64,000 nt of DNA from Paucisalibacillus globulus DSM 18846 (GTDB lineage: Bacteria; Bacillota; Bacilli; Bacillales; Amphibacillaceae): contig NZ_KI519440.1 of assembly GCF_000482485.1 (NCBI RefSeq), positions 79,939 through 143,938 on the forward strand, read 5' to 3'. Below, piece after piece: positions 34,074-43,302 of the stretch; the stretch's first letter is position 1; each line of letters begins with the position of its first letter. The notes below the pieces were generated by a model. It saw only the letters and a program-made list of their open reading frames with translations, was not told where the DNA came from and searched no databases. Both the position numbers and the translations under genes were made by a program.

Positions 34074-35453
34074 TTATTTAATAGGCAATTTAATAATGAA
34101 AGTTGTCCCCATATTCTTTTCGCTAGATACATCAATTTGACCACCATGTAGTTGTACTATAGTTGCAACTATAGAAAGACCTAATCCTGTTCCTACAGTC
34201 GATCTCGTACGTGCTGTGTCTACCCGATAAAAACGGTCAAATATTCTTTCCATATCTTTTTCATTTATTCCAATCCCATTATCGCTAAATGTTATCCAAA
34301 CCGAATTCTCTTTATCTTCTATCGTAATGACAATACTTCCATTTGGTTTATTATATTTTATTGCGTTGGATAAAAGGTTGTCCCAAACCGTATTTAATAG
34401 GGATGGATCACCATGGATTTTTACCTCAGGTAAGGTGTACTCAAGCATGATTTCTTTTTCGTTTATTATCCACTTGTAATTTCTGATTAGTTCTTTCATT
34501 TGGTGTCCAATATCTACTGTTTCTTTTTTTACAATATCTTCGTTTTTGTCTAATGATGCTAGAAGTAATAATTGTTTTGTTAAGGAAGATAGCCTTCTAA
34601 TTTCATCATTGATGATGGAAATATATTGAACTTTCTCTTCCTTGGTTATGGATTCGTCATCTAGTAAGTTGGTATACCCTTTGATATTGGAAAGTGGGGA
34701 TTGAATATCATGGGAAATGTTAGAGACGAATTCCTTTCTCATGTCATCTACTTGTTCAAGTTTTCTAGCCATCATAAGAAAACTTTGGGTAAGCTCTCCT
34801 AATTCATCATGACGGGAAGTACGTACCTCTACATTAAAATCACCTTTTGCAAGTGATTTGGTTGCTGTAGTAAGCTGGGAAATCGGCTTTACTAAATACT
34901 TGGTGCTAAATAATACAAATAGAATACTTAAGACAATGGTTAATACAAGTAGCCATCCAAATAATAGATGCATTTCATTAAATAAAAGCTTGATATCTGG
35001 TCGTAGGAAAAGTGCATAGTTTTTCCCATTATGTGTGATTGGTACTCCAATCGAATTCTCGAGTTCATTAGCGAAAAACCCTGTTACAAAAGTCTCTTGT
35101 GGAAAATGTAGAATACCGTGATAAATATGTCCGTTTAGTACCTTTTCTTTGGTTGAATCAGAAAGTGTAGTTACTCTATAGGCTGAACCAAAAAATACTT
35201 CTTTTCCTGAACCATCTACTAAATAAAATTGATACCCAACAGAAGAAAGGTGAGTCAGGTATTCTTCCAAATCTATGTTGGGATGGTCTTTAATATATGA
35301 TGAGATGCTTATCGCTATATGGGTGTTTTTCTCGTCATTTTCGGGTTTTAACTTTTGTTGATAATATGTATTGGATATTAAAAAAGCAAGAACACCGCTC
35401 AAAATCATGATTCCAATGGTGATAACAACAAATTTAGTATATAGAGACTTCAT
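34074..35453 (-). CDS. hssS: haem sensor histidine kinase HssS
   Basis: 459 residues. Two TM helices flank a ~125-residue extracellular sensor whose motifs follow HssS closely: LSSVGYQFYLVDGSGKEVFFG, YHGI, FVTGFFANE and LFLRPDIKLLFNEM. A HAMP segment (PISQLTTATKSLAKGDFNV), HisKA with SHDIQSPLSN, and an HATPase (NAIKYN, DNGIG, GTGLGLSI) follow. HssS senses excess haem and phosphorylates HssR, which turns on hrtBA. It overlaps the regulator gene by 4 bp. Confidence 0.85.
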   Translation of the reverse strand: MKSLYTKFVVITIGIMILSGVLAFLISNTYYQQKLKPENDEKNTHIAISISSYIKDHPNIDLEEYLTHLSSVGYQFYLVDGSGKEVFFGSAYRVTTLSDSTKEKVLNGHIYHGILHFPQETFVTGFFANELENSIGVPITHNGKNYALFLRPDIKLLFNEMHLLFGWLLVLTIVLSILFVLFSTKYLVKPISQLTTATKSLAKGDFNVEVRTSRHDELGELTQSFLMMARKLEQVDDMRKEFVSNISHDIQSPLSNIKGYTNLLDDESITKEEKVQYISIINDEIRRLSSLTKQLLLLASLDKNEDIVKKETVDIGHQMKELIRNYKWIINEKEIMLEYTLPEVKIHGDPSLLNTVWDNLLSNAIKYNKPNGSIVITIEDKENSVWITFSDNGIGINEKDMERIFDRFYRVDTARTRSTVGTGLGLSIVATIVQLHGGQIDVSSEKNMGTTFIIKLPIK

Positions 35454-36130
35454 CCTTGTTTTACCTCTAATAAGTAGCCAACCCCGCGTACTGTTTTTAT
35501 TTGAAAATCATCTGTTAGTTTGGAAAAACGTTCTCTTAATCGTTTAATATGGACATCCACGGTTCGTTCATCCCCATCAAAATCTAATCCCCAAATTTGC
35601 TCAATTAAGTGATTTCGAGTAAATACCTGCAAAGGATTAGAGGTTAGAAAATATAGAAGTTCAAATTCTTTTAATGGTAGTAAGATGGTTCGGTCTCCAA
35701 TTTGGACCTCGTAGTTATTTTTATTAATTGTCGTATTTCCTAGTCTGATAATCGATTCATCGGGTTGTTTTTTATATCGTCTTAGTAAAGCTTTGATTCG
35801 AAAGAGTAATTCTTTCGGTTCAAATGGTTTTACTAAATAATCATCCGTACCAGCGTGAAATCCTTCTTCCTTATCCTCAATTTGATTCTTGGCCGTTAGA
35901 AGGATAACGGGGATATCATATTTTTCTCGAATTTCTTTTGTTAGTGTAAAACCATCCATAAATGGCATCATAACGTCGATGATGGCTAGGTCACATCGAT
36001 TTTTAGTGAGGATGTCCAGAGCCTCAATTCCATCCTTTGCTAGATGAATTAGGAAACCGGCTTGAGAAAGGTGAATGGATACGAGCTGTAATATATTTTT
36101 ATCGTCATCTACAATTAGAATACGTGTCAT
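35450..36130 (-). CDS. hssR: haem response regulator HssR
   Basis: 226 residues from ATG 36130, 8 nt after GGGAG; a TTG at 36136 is too close. The receiver (LIVDDDKNI, phosphoacceptor in AIIDVMMPFMDG, K in LVKPFEPKE) is followed by an OmpR-type winged helix (LKEFELLYFLTSNPLQVFTRNHLIEQIWG, DERTVDVHIKRLRERF). Pairing with an HssS-like kinase and the direct repeat at 32468 identify it as HssR. hssRS is transcribed away from sfsA. Confidence 0.85.
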   Translation of the reverse strand: MTRILIVDDDKNILQLVSIHLSQAGFLIHLAKDGIEALDILTKNRCDLAIIDVMMPFMDGFTLTKEIREKYDIPVILLTAKNQIEDKEEGFHAGTDDYLVKPFEPKELLFRIKALLRRYKKQPDESIIRLGNTTINKNNYEVQIGDRTILLPLKEFELLYFLTSNPLQVFTRNHLIEQIWGLDFDGDERTVDVHIKRLRERFSKLTDDFQIKTVRGVGYLLEVKQG

Positions 36131-36300
36131 TTTCAATTCTCCCTGTTACTAGTTATGATTCCAAAATACATTTGGAAGTAATTATAATCAAATAGAAAGT
36201 TGTCGTAGAGTGTACCAATTATAACCAAATTTGCTACAATAATCATAACATAGATAAGTTTAGCGGTTTGATTGAAGGAATAGTGAACGGATGTGAAACC

Positions 36301-36987
36301 ATGAAGTATGGCAAAATGGTACAAGGTATACTGCACAGAAAAGTAAATCGATTCATCGCAGAAGTTCTTATCAATGGTGTGATGGAAAAAGTACATATAA
36401 GGAATACGGGTCGATTGAGAGAATTGCTAGTACCAAATGCCGAGGTGTATCTCGAATTAAGTAATAATCCTAATAGAAAGACTAGATTTTCCCTTGTCGC
36501 AGTTATGAAGGAAAATCGTATAGTAAATATAGACTCACAAGCACCAAATGTTGTGGCTTATGAAGCAATAAAAGCTGGGGGAATACCGGAGATAGGACAT
36601 GTGGATAGTTTGAAAAGAGAAGTGACCTATGGTGATTCACGATTTGACCTTTTTTATGAAAAGCAAGGCATGAAAGGATTTATCGAGATCAAAGGAGTTA
36701 CTTTAGAAGTAAATGGTTTAGCGATGTTTCCGGATGCTCCTACTGTAAGAGGGACGAAGCATATAAAGGAATTGGTGGAAGCAAAGCGTGAGGGATATAT
36801 GACTACTATTTTGTTTGTGGTGCAAATGCAAGGCTGCCAAGCTTTTACTCCCAATATGGCAATGGATGAGGAATTTGCTAATGCACTAAATGAAGCTTCG
36901 CAACAAGATGTACAGATATTGGCTTATGATTCGATTGTTAAGGAGGATGAGCTGAATTTGAACAGGTCAGTTACCGTCTTGTTGTGA
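36301..36987 (+). CDS. sfsA: DNA/RNA nuclease SfsA
   Basis: 228 residues from ATG 36301; TTG 36268 and GTG 36283 are alternatives and no RBS is decisive. It has an N-terminal OB-like part (VQGILHRKVNRFIAEVLINGVMEKVHIRNTGRL) and a PD-(D/E)XK nuclease domain (YGDSRFDLFY with Asp, GFIEIKGVTLE with E-x-K). FPDAPTVRGTKHI is the SfsA signature. Long linked to sugar fermentation in E. coli, SfsA is a DNA-binding nuclease. Divergent from hssRS. Confidence 0.88.
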   Translation: MKYGKMVQGILHRKVNRFIAEVLINGVMEKVHIRNTGRLRELLVPNAEVYLELSNNPNRKTRFSLVAVMKENRIVNIDSQAPNVVAYEAIKAGGIPEIGHVDSLKREVTYGDSRFDLFYEKQGMKGFIEIKGVTLEVNGLAMFPDAPTVRGTKHIKELVEAKREGYMTTILFVVQMQGCQAFTPNMAMDEEFANALNEASQQDVQILAYDSIVKEDELNLNRSVTVLL

Positions 36988-37081
36988 TAGTAGGGGCGAA
37001 AAAGTGCCGAGGAACCTGGGACTGTGGTTACTCGTCCCAAGGAAAGATAAGTCCCCATGGCTCTAGGAAGGTAGTGATAAG

Positions 37082-38206
37082 GTGAAATCTTATTGGTTGT
37101 GGCTTTTGTTTAATGTAATTGTTTGGTTGTTTGCATTGCTTTATTTTGATCAATCTAATGGGGAAATGATATGGAAACTATTTGGAACAGCATTATATTT
37201 TATTGTATTTTTCATCACTCCCTTAGTTAAACATAATCATAATTATTTATTAACTTTATTAGGAATAAATACAGTCATTACAGTTCTCATGATATATCCT
37301 ATTTCTGATGTGTCGTTTAATCCATACCTTATCCTTATCTTGTCACTCGTTTTAGCAGAAGGTTTTTACTACTTGCACCTAAGGCATAGCTTCATCTTAG
37401 GAGGCTTTAGTTTCATTGCTATCATGGTGACTACTTTCACCAGTGAACTATTACTTTATATACAGATTTTTATCTTTCTGTATTGGATTTTATTGGTAGC
37501 AGCAATGATATTTTATAAAAAGACGAAGGAGCATTCCGATGATTTAGAAGCCCGATATGATGCACTGATTAGTGAATATCGTAGTTTAAAACGAAGAAGG
37601 GTTTCTGAGGATGAAATTACTAGGCAAGAGGAACGGATGTTGATTGCTCATGAAATTCATGATTCAGTTGGGCATAAACTAACCGCTTTACTCATGCAGT
37701 TGGAGGCGTTTCGTCTTGAAGTATCTGAAAAGGATAAAGAGCATGTACAATCATTGAAGGAGCTTGCAAGTATGAGTCTTGAAGAGACGAGACGTGCGGT
37801 GAAATCATTGAAGACAAATGAAACGGGAGGACTCCCAGGTGTATTACGATTAATACGCAAATTGGAAATGGAAAGCTATATGCGAATTCACTTTTCCGTT
37901 AAACACGGGGCTTTCACAGCTCCATTAACAGGAGAGCAAGCATTTGTCATTTATCGTTCCGTTCAGGAGGCACTTACGAATACAATGAAGCATAGCACGG
38001 TTAGGGAAGCGGAAATCATGTTTGAAGCACCGGGTGGAAGTATTTTTCGCTTTGAAATTAGTAACCCCATTAGTGAACACCACCCGTATCAAGAAGGATT
38101 TGGGCTCACCTCCATGCGAGAGCGGTTAGAACGATTTGGTGGTGGTTTGGAAGTTTTTCAAACGGAAGAACAGTTTATTGTTCGTGGGTATCTAAAATTG
38201 GAATAG
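37082..38206 (+). CDS. lnrJ: LnrJ-type sensor histidine kinase
   Basis: 374 residues from GTG 37082. Five to six TM helices in the first ~150 residues with almost no extracellular loop form an intramembrane sensor. A coiled coil leads to a HisKA_3 dimerisation domain (LIAHEIHDSVGHKLTAL) and an HATPase (VQEALTNTMKHS, GFGLTSMRERL). NarL-family kinase followed by response regulator, ABC ATPase and two ABC-2 permeases is the layout of B. subtilis lnrJK-lnrLMN (yfiJKLMN), which senses linear polyene antibiotics such as linearmycin. A GGGAC/GTCCC hairpin lies in its leader (37018-37038). Confidence 0.75.
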   Translation: MKSYWLWLLFNVIVWLFALLYFDQSNGEMIWKLFGTALYFIVFFITPLVKHNHNYLLTLLGINTVITVLMIYPISDVSFNPYLILILSLVLAEGFYYLHLRHSFILGGFSFIAIMVTTFTSELLLYIQIFIFLYWILLVAAMIFYKKTKEHSDDLEARYDALISEYRSLKRRRVSEDEITRQEERMLIAHEIHDSVGHKLTALLMQLEAFRLEVSEKDKEHVQSLKELASMSLEETRRAVKSLKTNETGGLPGVLRLIRKLEMESYMRIHFSVKHGAFTAPLTGEQAFVIYRSVQEALTNTMKHSTVREAEIMFEAPGGSIFRFEISNPISEHHPYQEGFGLTSMRERLERFGGGLEVFQTEEQFIVRGYLKLE

Positions 38207-38217
38207 GTGGGTTGCGT

Positions 38218-38850
38218 ATGATACGAATATTACTGGCAGAAGATCAAGTGATGGTAAGACAAGGATTAAAAAAGATGATTGAGTCAGATGAAGTGATGAA
38301 GGTCACTGGAGAAGCGAATAATGGAAAAGAAGCAATCGACTTTTGTGAAAAACAGTCTTTTGATATTGTCATCCTTGATATACGTATGCCTGTTATGGAT
38401 GGAATTGAGGCGGCAAAGGTCATTGCCTCTCGCTGGTCCAATACAAAAATATTAATCTTAACGACGTTTGATGATAATCAATATGTTTTGGAATCATTAA
38501 AAATTGGTGTGAGTGGGTATGTTTTAAAAACTGGAGATACCGAATCCTTGTTACGGTCTATTCGTAGTGCATTAACAGGTGGTCTTTCGATTGAGGATCA
38601 GGTGGCTGCAAAAGTTATGCCACTCCTTTTGAAACAGGAAACAACAAAGGAGCCTGATCCGACTCTAACCCCTAGGGAGAGAGATATTTTAAAATGCATT
38701 GGTGAAGGGTTAAGTAATGGTGAAATTGCCGAACGACTGGCAATTTCTATTGGAACTGTGAAAAATAATACAAGTCAAATTTTAAATAAACTCATGTTAA
38801 GGGATCGAACACAGCTTGCCATCTATGCCATTCACCATAATTTAGTGTAA
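38218..38850 (+). CDS. lnrK: LnrK-type response regulator
   Basis: 210 residues from ATG 38218 (AGGTGG 7 nt upstream; TTG at 38212 rejected). Receiver: LLAEDQVMVRQGL, phosphoacceptor in VILDIRMPVMDG, K in YVLKTGDTE. LuxR/NarL HTH: LTPRERDILKCIGEGLSNGEIAERLAISIGTVKNN (quoted motif abbreviated: LTPRERDIL, GTVKNN). It follows the kinase by 11 bp and should activate the ABC genes downstream. Confidence 0.8.
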   Translation: MIRILLAEDQVMVRQGLKKMIESDEVMKVTGEANNGKEAIDFCEKQSFDIVILDIRMPVMDGIEAAKVIASRWSNTKILILTTFDDNQYVLESLKIGVSGYVLKTGDTESLLRSIRSALTGGLSIEDQVAAKVMPLLLKQETTKEPDPTLTPRERDILKCIGEGLSNGEIAERLAISIGTVKNNTSQILNKLMLRDRTQLAIYAIHHNLV

Positions 38851-38875
38851 ATAAATGATAGAAGTAATGGTTATT

Positions 38876-38921
38876 AAGAAACATCGTGACTGGAGATAGT
38901 GGTGACGTTGTTTCTTTTTTT
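38876..38921 (+). terminator. terminator/attenuator between lnrK and lnrL
   Basis: AAGAAACATCGT pairs imperfectly with GACGTTGTTTCTT, followed by T7. It separates regulator and exporter transcription, so lnrLMN probably has its own LnrK-driven promoter in 38922-38955. Confidence 0.6.
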
Positions 38922-38970
38922 GTACAGTAATATTAGATTATCCAATCAGAATATAAGGAGTGTTCCTATC

Positions 38971-39903
38971 ATGCTCGAAACTGTTAAGCTTAGTAAAACA
39001 TTTAAAGAAAAAAAAGCAGTAGAGGAAATAGAACTTTATTTACATGCAGGAGAATCGGTTGGCTTACTTGGACCAAATGGAGCAGGGAAATCGACAACAA
39101 TTTCGATGATCTCTTCATTAATGAAGCCAACTTCCGGTGATGTTAAGTTGGATGGAAAAAGTATTATCAAAAATCCTTCAGAAATTCGAAAAGTACTAGG
39201 GGTAGTCCCACAAGAAATTGCCTTATATGAAGAATTATCAGCCTATGAGAATCTGAAGTTTTTCGGGAAAATTTATCATGTGGCAAAAGAAGTGTTAGAA
39301 AATCGGATTCAGGAAGTATTAGAGATGGTTGGTCTGAAGGATCGTCAAAAGGAGCTTGTAAAGACCTTCTCGGGTGGTATGAAAAGACGAGTAAACATTG
39401 CAGCAGCTTTATTGCATAAACCAAAGATTCTCATATTGGATGAACCAACCGTTGGAATAGATCCACAATCACGAAATCATATTTTAGAAACGGTTCGAAA
39501 ATTAAATGAAATGCATGGTACCACCATACTGTATACGAGTCATTATATGAAGGAAGTGGAGCAGTTATGTAATCGGGTGTACATTATGGATCATGGCAGA
39601 GTAGTTGCTTCAGGGACTAAAACAGAATTATTAAGTATATTATCGACGGAAGATACGATTCAAATTCAACTTAGTAAAAAAAGCGATTCATTACTAAACA
39701 CGATTAAAGCAATCGAGCACGTCCGCCGCGTAGATGAAACAACACAAGGAATTCGTATTATTTCGAAAAAGGGAAGTAATATCCTATCTGACCTTGTACA
39801 TGCAGCGGAAAAAGAAGGGATTCAAATTATCCATTTCCAAATGGAAGTACCAAGTCTAGAAGATGTCTTCCTTCATTTGACAGGAAAAACATTGAGAGAT
39901 TAA
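38971..39903 (+). CDS. lnrL: LnrL-type ABC exporter ATPase
   Basis: 310 residues from ATG 38971 (AAGGAG 10 nt upstream). Walker A GPNGAGKST, Q-loop VVPQEIALY, signature FSGGMKRR, Walker B ILILDEPTVGID, H-loop TSHYMKEVE. A ~80-residue C-terminal extension typical of the DrrA/NodI drug-exporter class follows. It powers the two ABC-2 permeases immediately downstream (15 bp, then 1-bp overlap). Confidence 0.85.
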   Translation: MLETVKLSKTFKEKKAVEEIELYLHAGESVGLLGPNGAGKSTTISMISSLMKPTSGDVKLDGKSIIKNPSEIRKVLGVVPQEIALYEELSAYENLKFFGKIYHVAKEVLENRIQEVLEMVGLKDRQKELVKTFSGGMKRRVNIAAALLHKPKILILDEPTVGIDPQSRNHILETVRKLNEMHGTTILYTSHYMKEVEQLCNRVYIMDHGRVVASGTKTELLSILSTEDTIQIQLSKKSDSLLNTIKAIEHVRRVDETTQGIRIISKKGSNILSDLVHAAEKEGIQIIHFQMEVPSLEDVFLHLTGKTLRD

Positions 39904-39918
39904 TGAGGAGGTAATCGT

Positions 39919-41178
39919 ATGGGCTCATTTATAAAAAAAGATTTACTCGTTTTTTGGAGAGACCGAAAAGAAGTCCTGCTTTCACTATTACTTCCGATTG
40001 TACTTATTGCAGTATTAAACATAGCTTTATCAGGTTTGTTTAATAGTGATGAAGACTCCATTAACATTCATGTTGGCATAGTTGAAGAAGATAATTCCTC
40101 AATTGGAATGGAACAATTTGAAGAAGCCTTAAATCAGCTGAATATATCTCAGGTGGAACAAGAAGCAGCTCTAAAGCAAGCTCAGATGCTTGATCCAAGT
40201 AAGACGGTTCGTGACTTTTTCAATAATCCTGAACTACAAGATTGGCTTCACACGCAAAATATCAGTGAGACGGAAGCAATCAAACTAGTTGAGGAAGGAG
40301 AGTTAGACGCTTTCGTAAAAATTCCAGAAGGGTTTACTTATGAAGTCCTTTCTTCGATCATCTTTGATGAGGAAGCGGATGTTGGGTTGACTATCCATGC
40401 GGATGAACAATCAACAGAGTTAACTACCCTTCAAAATATGGTGAATAATTTTGTAGACTCGGTTAATTTGCAATTTGCTCTTGGAACTTCTGCTGGGACT
40501 GATAGCTTGGAACAGCTACTACCTCAAGGGGGAAGTGAGATAATGGAAGGGGTGGAAATGTATAGTTTTTCTCAATATATAACGATTGCAATGAGTGCAC
40601 TTTTTTCTTTATTCATCGCACAGACTGTTGCAATGAAAACAGTCACCGAAAAGAGAGAACGTGTCTTTAATCGGATTATTTTGGCGGACAGTCACCCTTT
40701 GCAATTTTTAATAGGAAAAACATTTGCGACATTTTGTCTCTCTTTATTGCAAATTACCTTAACGTTTACGGTGAGTCAATTACTGTTTGATATATTTCCA
40801 GATAAGTCAATGCAATTTTGGCTGGGAATTTTGATCATTTTTACTTTATTTGCATTATCGATAGCGGGTTTATCTGCCTTATTTACAAGTATCTCTTTAA
40901 ATCTAAGGGATGAAAATGCAATTAGTGGAATTTTTACCGCTATTATTATGGGGATGGCAGTACTTGGAGGAAGTTTTGCTCCTATTCAAAGTCTTCCTGC
41001 GGTACTACAAAAAATTGGGGAATGGACACCAAATGGTTTAACACAGACAGTCCTTTTAGAGTGGATACAATTTACCAACCCAAGTGATTTGATCATACCA
41101 ATTATTGTTCTAATCGGATTTTTTATAGTCTGCCTTGCAATAGGTATGTCTATTTTTCCAACAAGGGGGCGTAACTAA
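39919..41178 (+). CDS. lnrM: LnrM-type ABC-2 permease
   Basis: 419 residues. One N-terminal TM helix (VLLSLLLPIVLIAVLNIAL), a ~190-residue external domain, then five or six TM helices including the ABC-2 signature region (FTAIIMGMAVLGGSFAPIQSLP). AGGAGG precedes ATG 39919. Its stop overlaps the start of the second permease (TAATG). The two form the membrane part of the linearmycin-type exporter. Confidence 0.82.
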   Translation: MGSFIKKDLLVFWRDRKEVLLSLLLPIVLIAVLNIALSGLFNSDEDSINIHVGIVEEDNSSIGMEQFEEALNQLNISQVEQEAALKQAQMLDPSKTVRDFFNNPELQDWLHTQNISETEAIKLVEEGELDAFVKIPEGFTYEVLSSIIFDEEADVGLTIHADEQSTELTTLQNMVNNFVDSVNLQFALGTSAGTDSLEQLLPQGGSEIMEGVEMYSFSQYITIAMSALFSLFIAQTVAMKTVTEKRERVFNRIILADSHPLQFLIGKTFATFCLSLLQITLTFTVSQLLFDIFPDKSMQFWLGILIIFTLFALSIAGLSALFTSISLNLRDENAISGIFTAIIMGMAVLGGSFAPIQSLPAVLQKIGEWTPNGLTQTVLLEWIQFTNPSDLIIPIIVLIGFFIVCLAIGMSIFPTRGRN

Positions 41179-42275
41179 TGAACCCAGTTTTTATGGCACA
41201 ATGGATGAAGGATAAACGCAAACCATATCTTGTTCTCTTATTTATCGGTTTAAGTATTATAGCAACATTAATATTTGGTAATGTGGATTCAATGGGGCGA
41301 ACTACCGTTCCTGTATTTAGTTCAGAAACAGGAGATGTGAAAGTTGAAGAAAAATGGGTACAATTATTAAATAATCATGATTCTTTTGAATTTGTTGTGA
41401 TGGATGAAGAGAAAGCACGTGAACAGGTCAAGGAAGGAAAGAGTGATGTAGCCCTTCGAGTGATGGAGAATGACTATCGGTTAGTTACAGCGTCTGAAAT
41501 GCCAATAGTACATCTGATTGAACAACATGTTCTACAGGTATTTACAGAAGAGGCACATTTAGCTGCAGTTGCGGGGGACATAGATACAATTGACTTAAGA
41601 AATGAAGTGGAAGAATATATGGATAGTCCCCCGATAAAAGTTCAAACCCAGTCTCTAAATGGCGGGGATATTTCAAATTATGACATGGGAATGCAGTTAT
41701 TATTTGCTTTTACCCTGTTTGTAGCAATGTTCACCATTGGTTTTAAAGTAAATGGAATTACAGCTGATAAAGTAAGCGGAGTATGGAATCGGTTAATTCT
41801 TTCTCCTGTAAGTAAAACGAAGATGTATGTTGGACATTTGCTTTATAGCTTTTGTGTTGGATTTATTCAAATAAGTTTGGTATTTCTCATTTTTAACTAT
41901 ATCATTGGATATGATTTGGGAAATCTTGCAATGATATTGACAATTGCTGCATTCTTCGCCCTTAGTATGGTAAGTGTAGCTATGTTAATTACAGGAGTTG
42001 TAAAAACACCGGAACAGTTTTATATGGTTTATCCGTCCATCATTCCAATTATACCGGTTGTCAGTGGTGTCTATATGCTGCCAGGAACCATCACGAGTCC
42101 CATTCTGCAATTCATCGGAGATATATTTCCGCTTTCACATGGTGTGGAAGCAATGATCGACGTAGCTTTATTTAATGCAGGGTGGAATGACATCTTACTA
42201 CCGATAGCATTTATGATGCTGATTGGAGTATTGGCTATGGGAATAGGGATTAATATGGTGGAGCGTAGGAAGTAA
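41178..42275 (+). CDS. lnrN: LnrN-type ABC-2 permease
   Basis: 365 residues, same topology as LnrM: one TM, an external domain of ~150 residues, and a C-terminal TM bundle (NGITADKVSGVWNRLILSPVSK, YPSIIPIIPVVSGVYMLPGT). The start overlaps the lnrM stop by one base, and a strong terminator follows. Sequence similarity to LnrM suggests ancient duplication and a heterodimer. Confidence 0.82.
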   Translation: MNPVFMAQWMKDKRKPYLVLLFIGLSIIATLIFGNVDSMGRTTVPVFSSETGDVKVEEKWVQLLNNHDSFEFVVMDEEKAREQVKEGKSDVALRVMENDYRLVTASEMPIVHLIEQHVLQVFTEEAHLAAVAGDIDTIDLRNEVEEYMDSPPIKVQTQSLNGGDISNYDMGMQLLFAFTLFVAMFTIGFKVNGITADKVSGVWNRLILSPVSKTKMYVGHLLYSFCVGFIQISLVFLIFNYIIGYDLGNLAMILTIAAFFALSMVSVAMLITGVVKTPEQFYMVYPSIIPIIPVVSGVYMLPGTITSPILQFIGDIFPLSHGVEAMIDVALFNAGWNDILLPIAFMMLIGVLAMGIGINMVERRK

Positions 42276-42302
42276 GTTTTCTAATGAGCGTGAATCCGTC
42301 TT

Positions 42303-42347
42303 AAAAAATACCTTCACTCCAGTAATTTGGATGAAGGTATTTTTCTA
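42303..42347 (+). terminator. terminator of the lnr operon
   Basis: AAAAAATACCTTCA pairs with TGAAGGTATTTTT. It stands between lnrN and the minus-strand coiled-coil pseudogene and may work both ways. Confidence 0.8.
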
Positions 42348-42381
42348 TTACTGGTATTTGCAACTTGGGGAATTACTTTTG

Positions 42382-42631
42382 CTATTGGGAAAGTTCTAGA
42401 AGTTTTTCATCGTGATCAGCAACCTTGCGTAGTAAAAAGTTGATCGTTTTTTGAGTGTCTGTTACGTCCATGCGAATTCCATCGACCTTTGTATCTAATT
42501 TGTCGAACTGTTTATCGATTTGATCAAAACGTTTTTCAAACTTTTCTTCCATTTCTACAAACTTTTTGTTGCTTTGTTCCGAGTAGTTTAAAAGCATTCA
42601 TGATTTCCTTAAACATGGTCTCCTGCTCCAT
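42382..42631 (-). pseudogene. frameshifted small coiled-coil gene
   Basis: A good start (AGAGGTGATAAGA then ATG 42631) begins MEQETMFKEIMNAFKLL, but that frame soon ends. The other frame carries the rest, EQSNKKFVEMEEKFEKRF and FDQIDKQFDKLDTKVDGI, to 42382. A single-base change near 42590 would join them into a ~83-residue coiled-coil protein of the kind common in Bacillaceae. The downstream frame has no RBS of its own. Confidence 0.6.
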
Positions 42632-42799
42632 TCTTATCACCTCTTTGTTTATTTTATAATTGAATGTCCTCAAAATACTAGGTGATTTAGCAAATCTTGT
42701 CGAAGCAAAATTTGACAAACAACTCTTTACTCATGAAGTAGAAAGGATTATCATTTAACTAAGACAAGTAATAAAAATCTGGACTGATGAGGCGATATA

Positions 42800-43261
42800 A
42801 TGTTTGAAAAGTTCAAGAAGAAAAAAATAAATCAAGAAGAAATTGAAACAGTAAAACAAAAAGCTGAAGCTATAGATGAACAAGAAATACAAAAACATGG
42901 TAAGCACTATTCCGATGATAAACTTTGGAATAAGATAAGTAAGTTTGCAAAGAAGGCTGGATCATCAGTGGTCTATGTAGTACTGATTTTATATTACACA
43001 TTGCAAAAACCTGAAATTCCGGTAAAGGTGAAGGCTACAATTTTGGGAGCACTTGGTTACTTTATCTTGCCTATTGACTTAATACCGGATGTTGCTTTTG
43101 GTGCAGGCTTTATTGATGATTTAGGAATATTGACTGCTGCATTAATACAAGTGGCGGTTCATGTTGATGATGAAGTAAAAGCGAAAGCAAGAGAAAAGCT
43201 AGAGAAGTGGTTTGGAAAAGAAGTAGATACCTCGGATATCGATGCGAAGTTAGAGGGGTAG
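42800..43261 (+). CDS. YkvA-family (DUF1232) membrane protein
   Basis: 153 residues. The DUF1232 core is ILYYTLQKPEIPVKVKATIL then ALGYFILPIDLIPDVAFGAGFIDDLGIL, with the diagnostic YxxxPIDLIPD. A basic N-terminal helix and an acidic C-terminal tail flank it. Function of YkvA-like proteins is unknown. GATGAGGCGATATA before the ATG gives a modest RBS. Confidence 0.85.
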   Translation: MFEKFKKKKINQEEIETVKQKAEAIDEQEIQKHGKHYSDDKLWNKISKFAKKAGSSVVYVVLILYYTLQKPEIPVKVKATILGALGYFILPIDLIPDVAFGAGFIDDLGILTAALIQVAVHVDDEVKAKAREKLEKWFGKEVDTSDIDAKLEG

Positions 43262-43302
43262 CCTTATCATAGGGGCTACTTTTTGTATAGGAAGGATGGT
43301 AA

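Noticed and set aside
36133..36396. 87-codon minus-strand frame between hssR and sfsA
   Set aside because: Overlaps the sfsA start and promoter region; no RBS or protein-like pattern.
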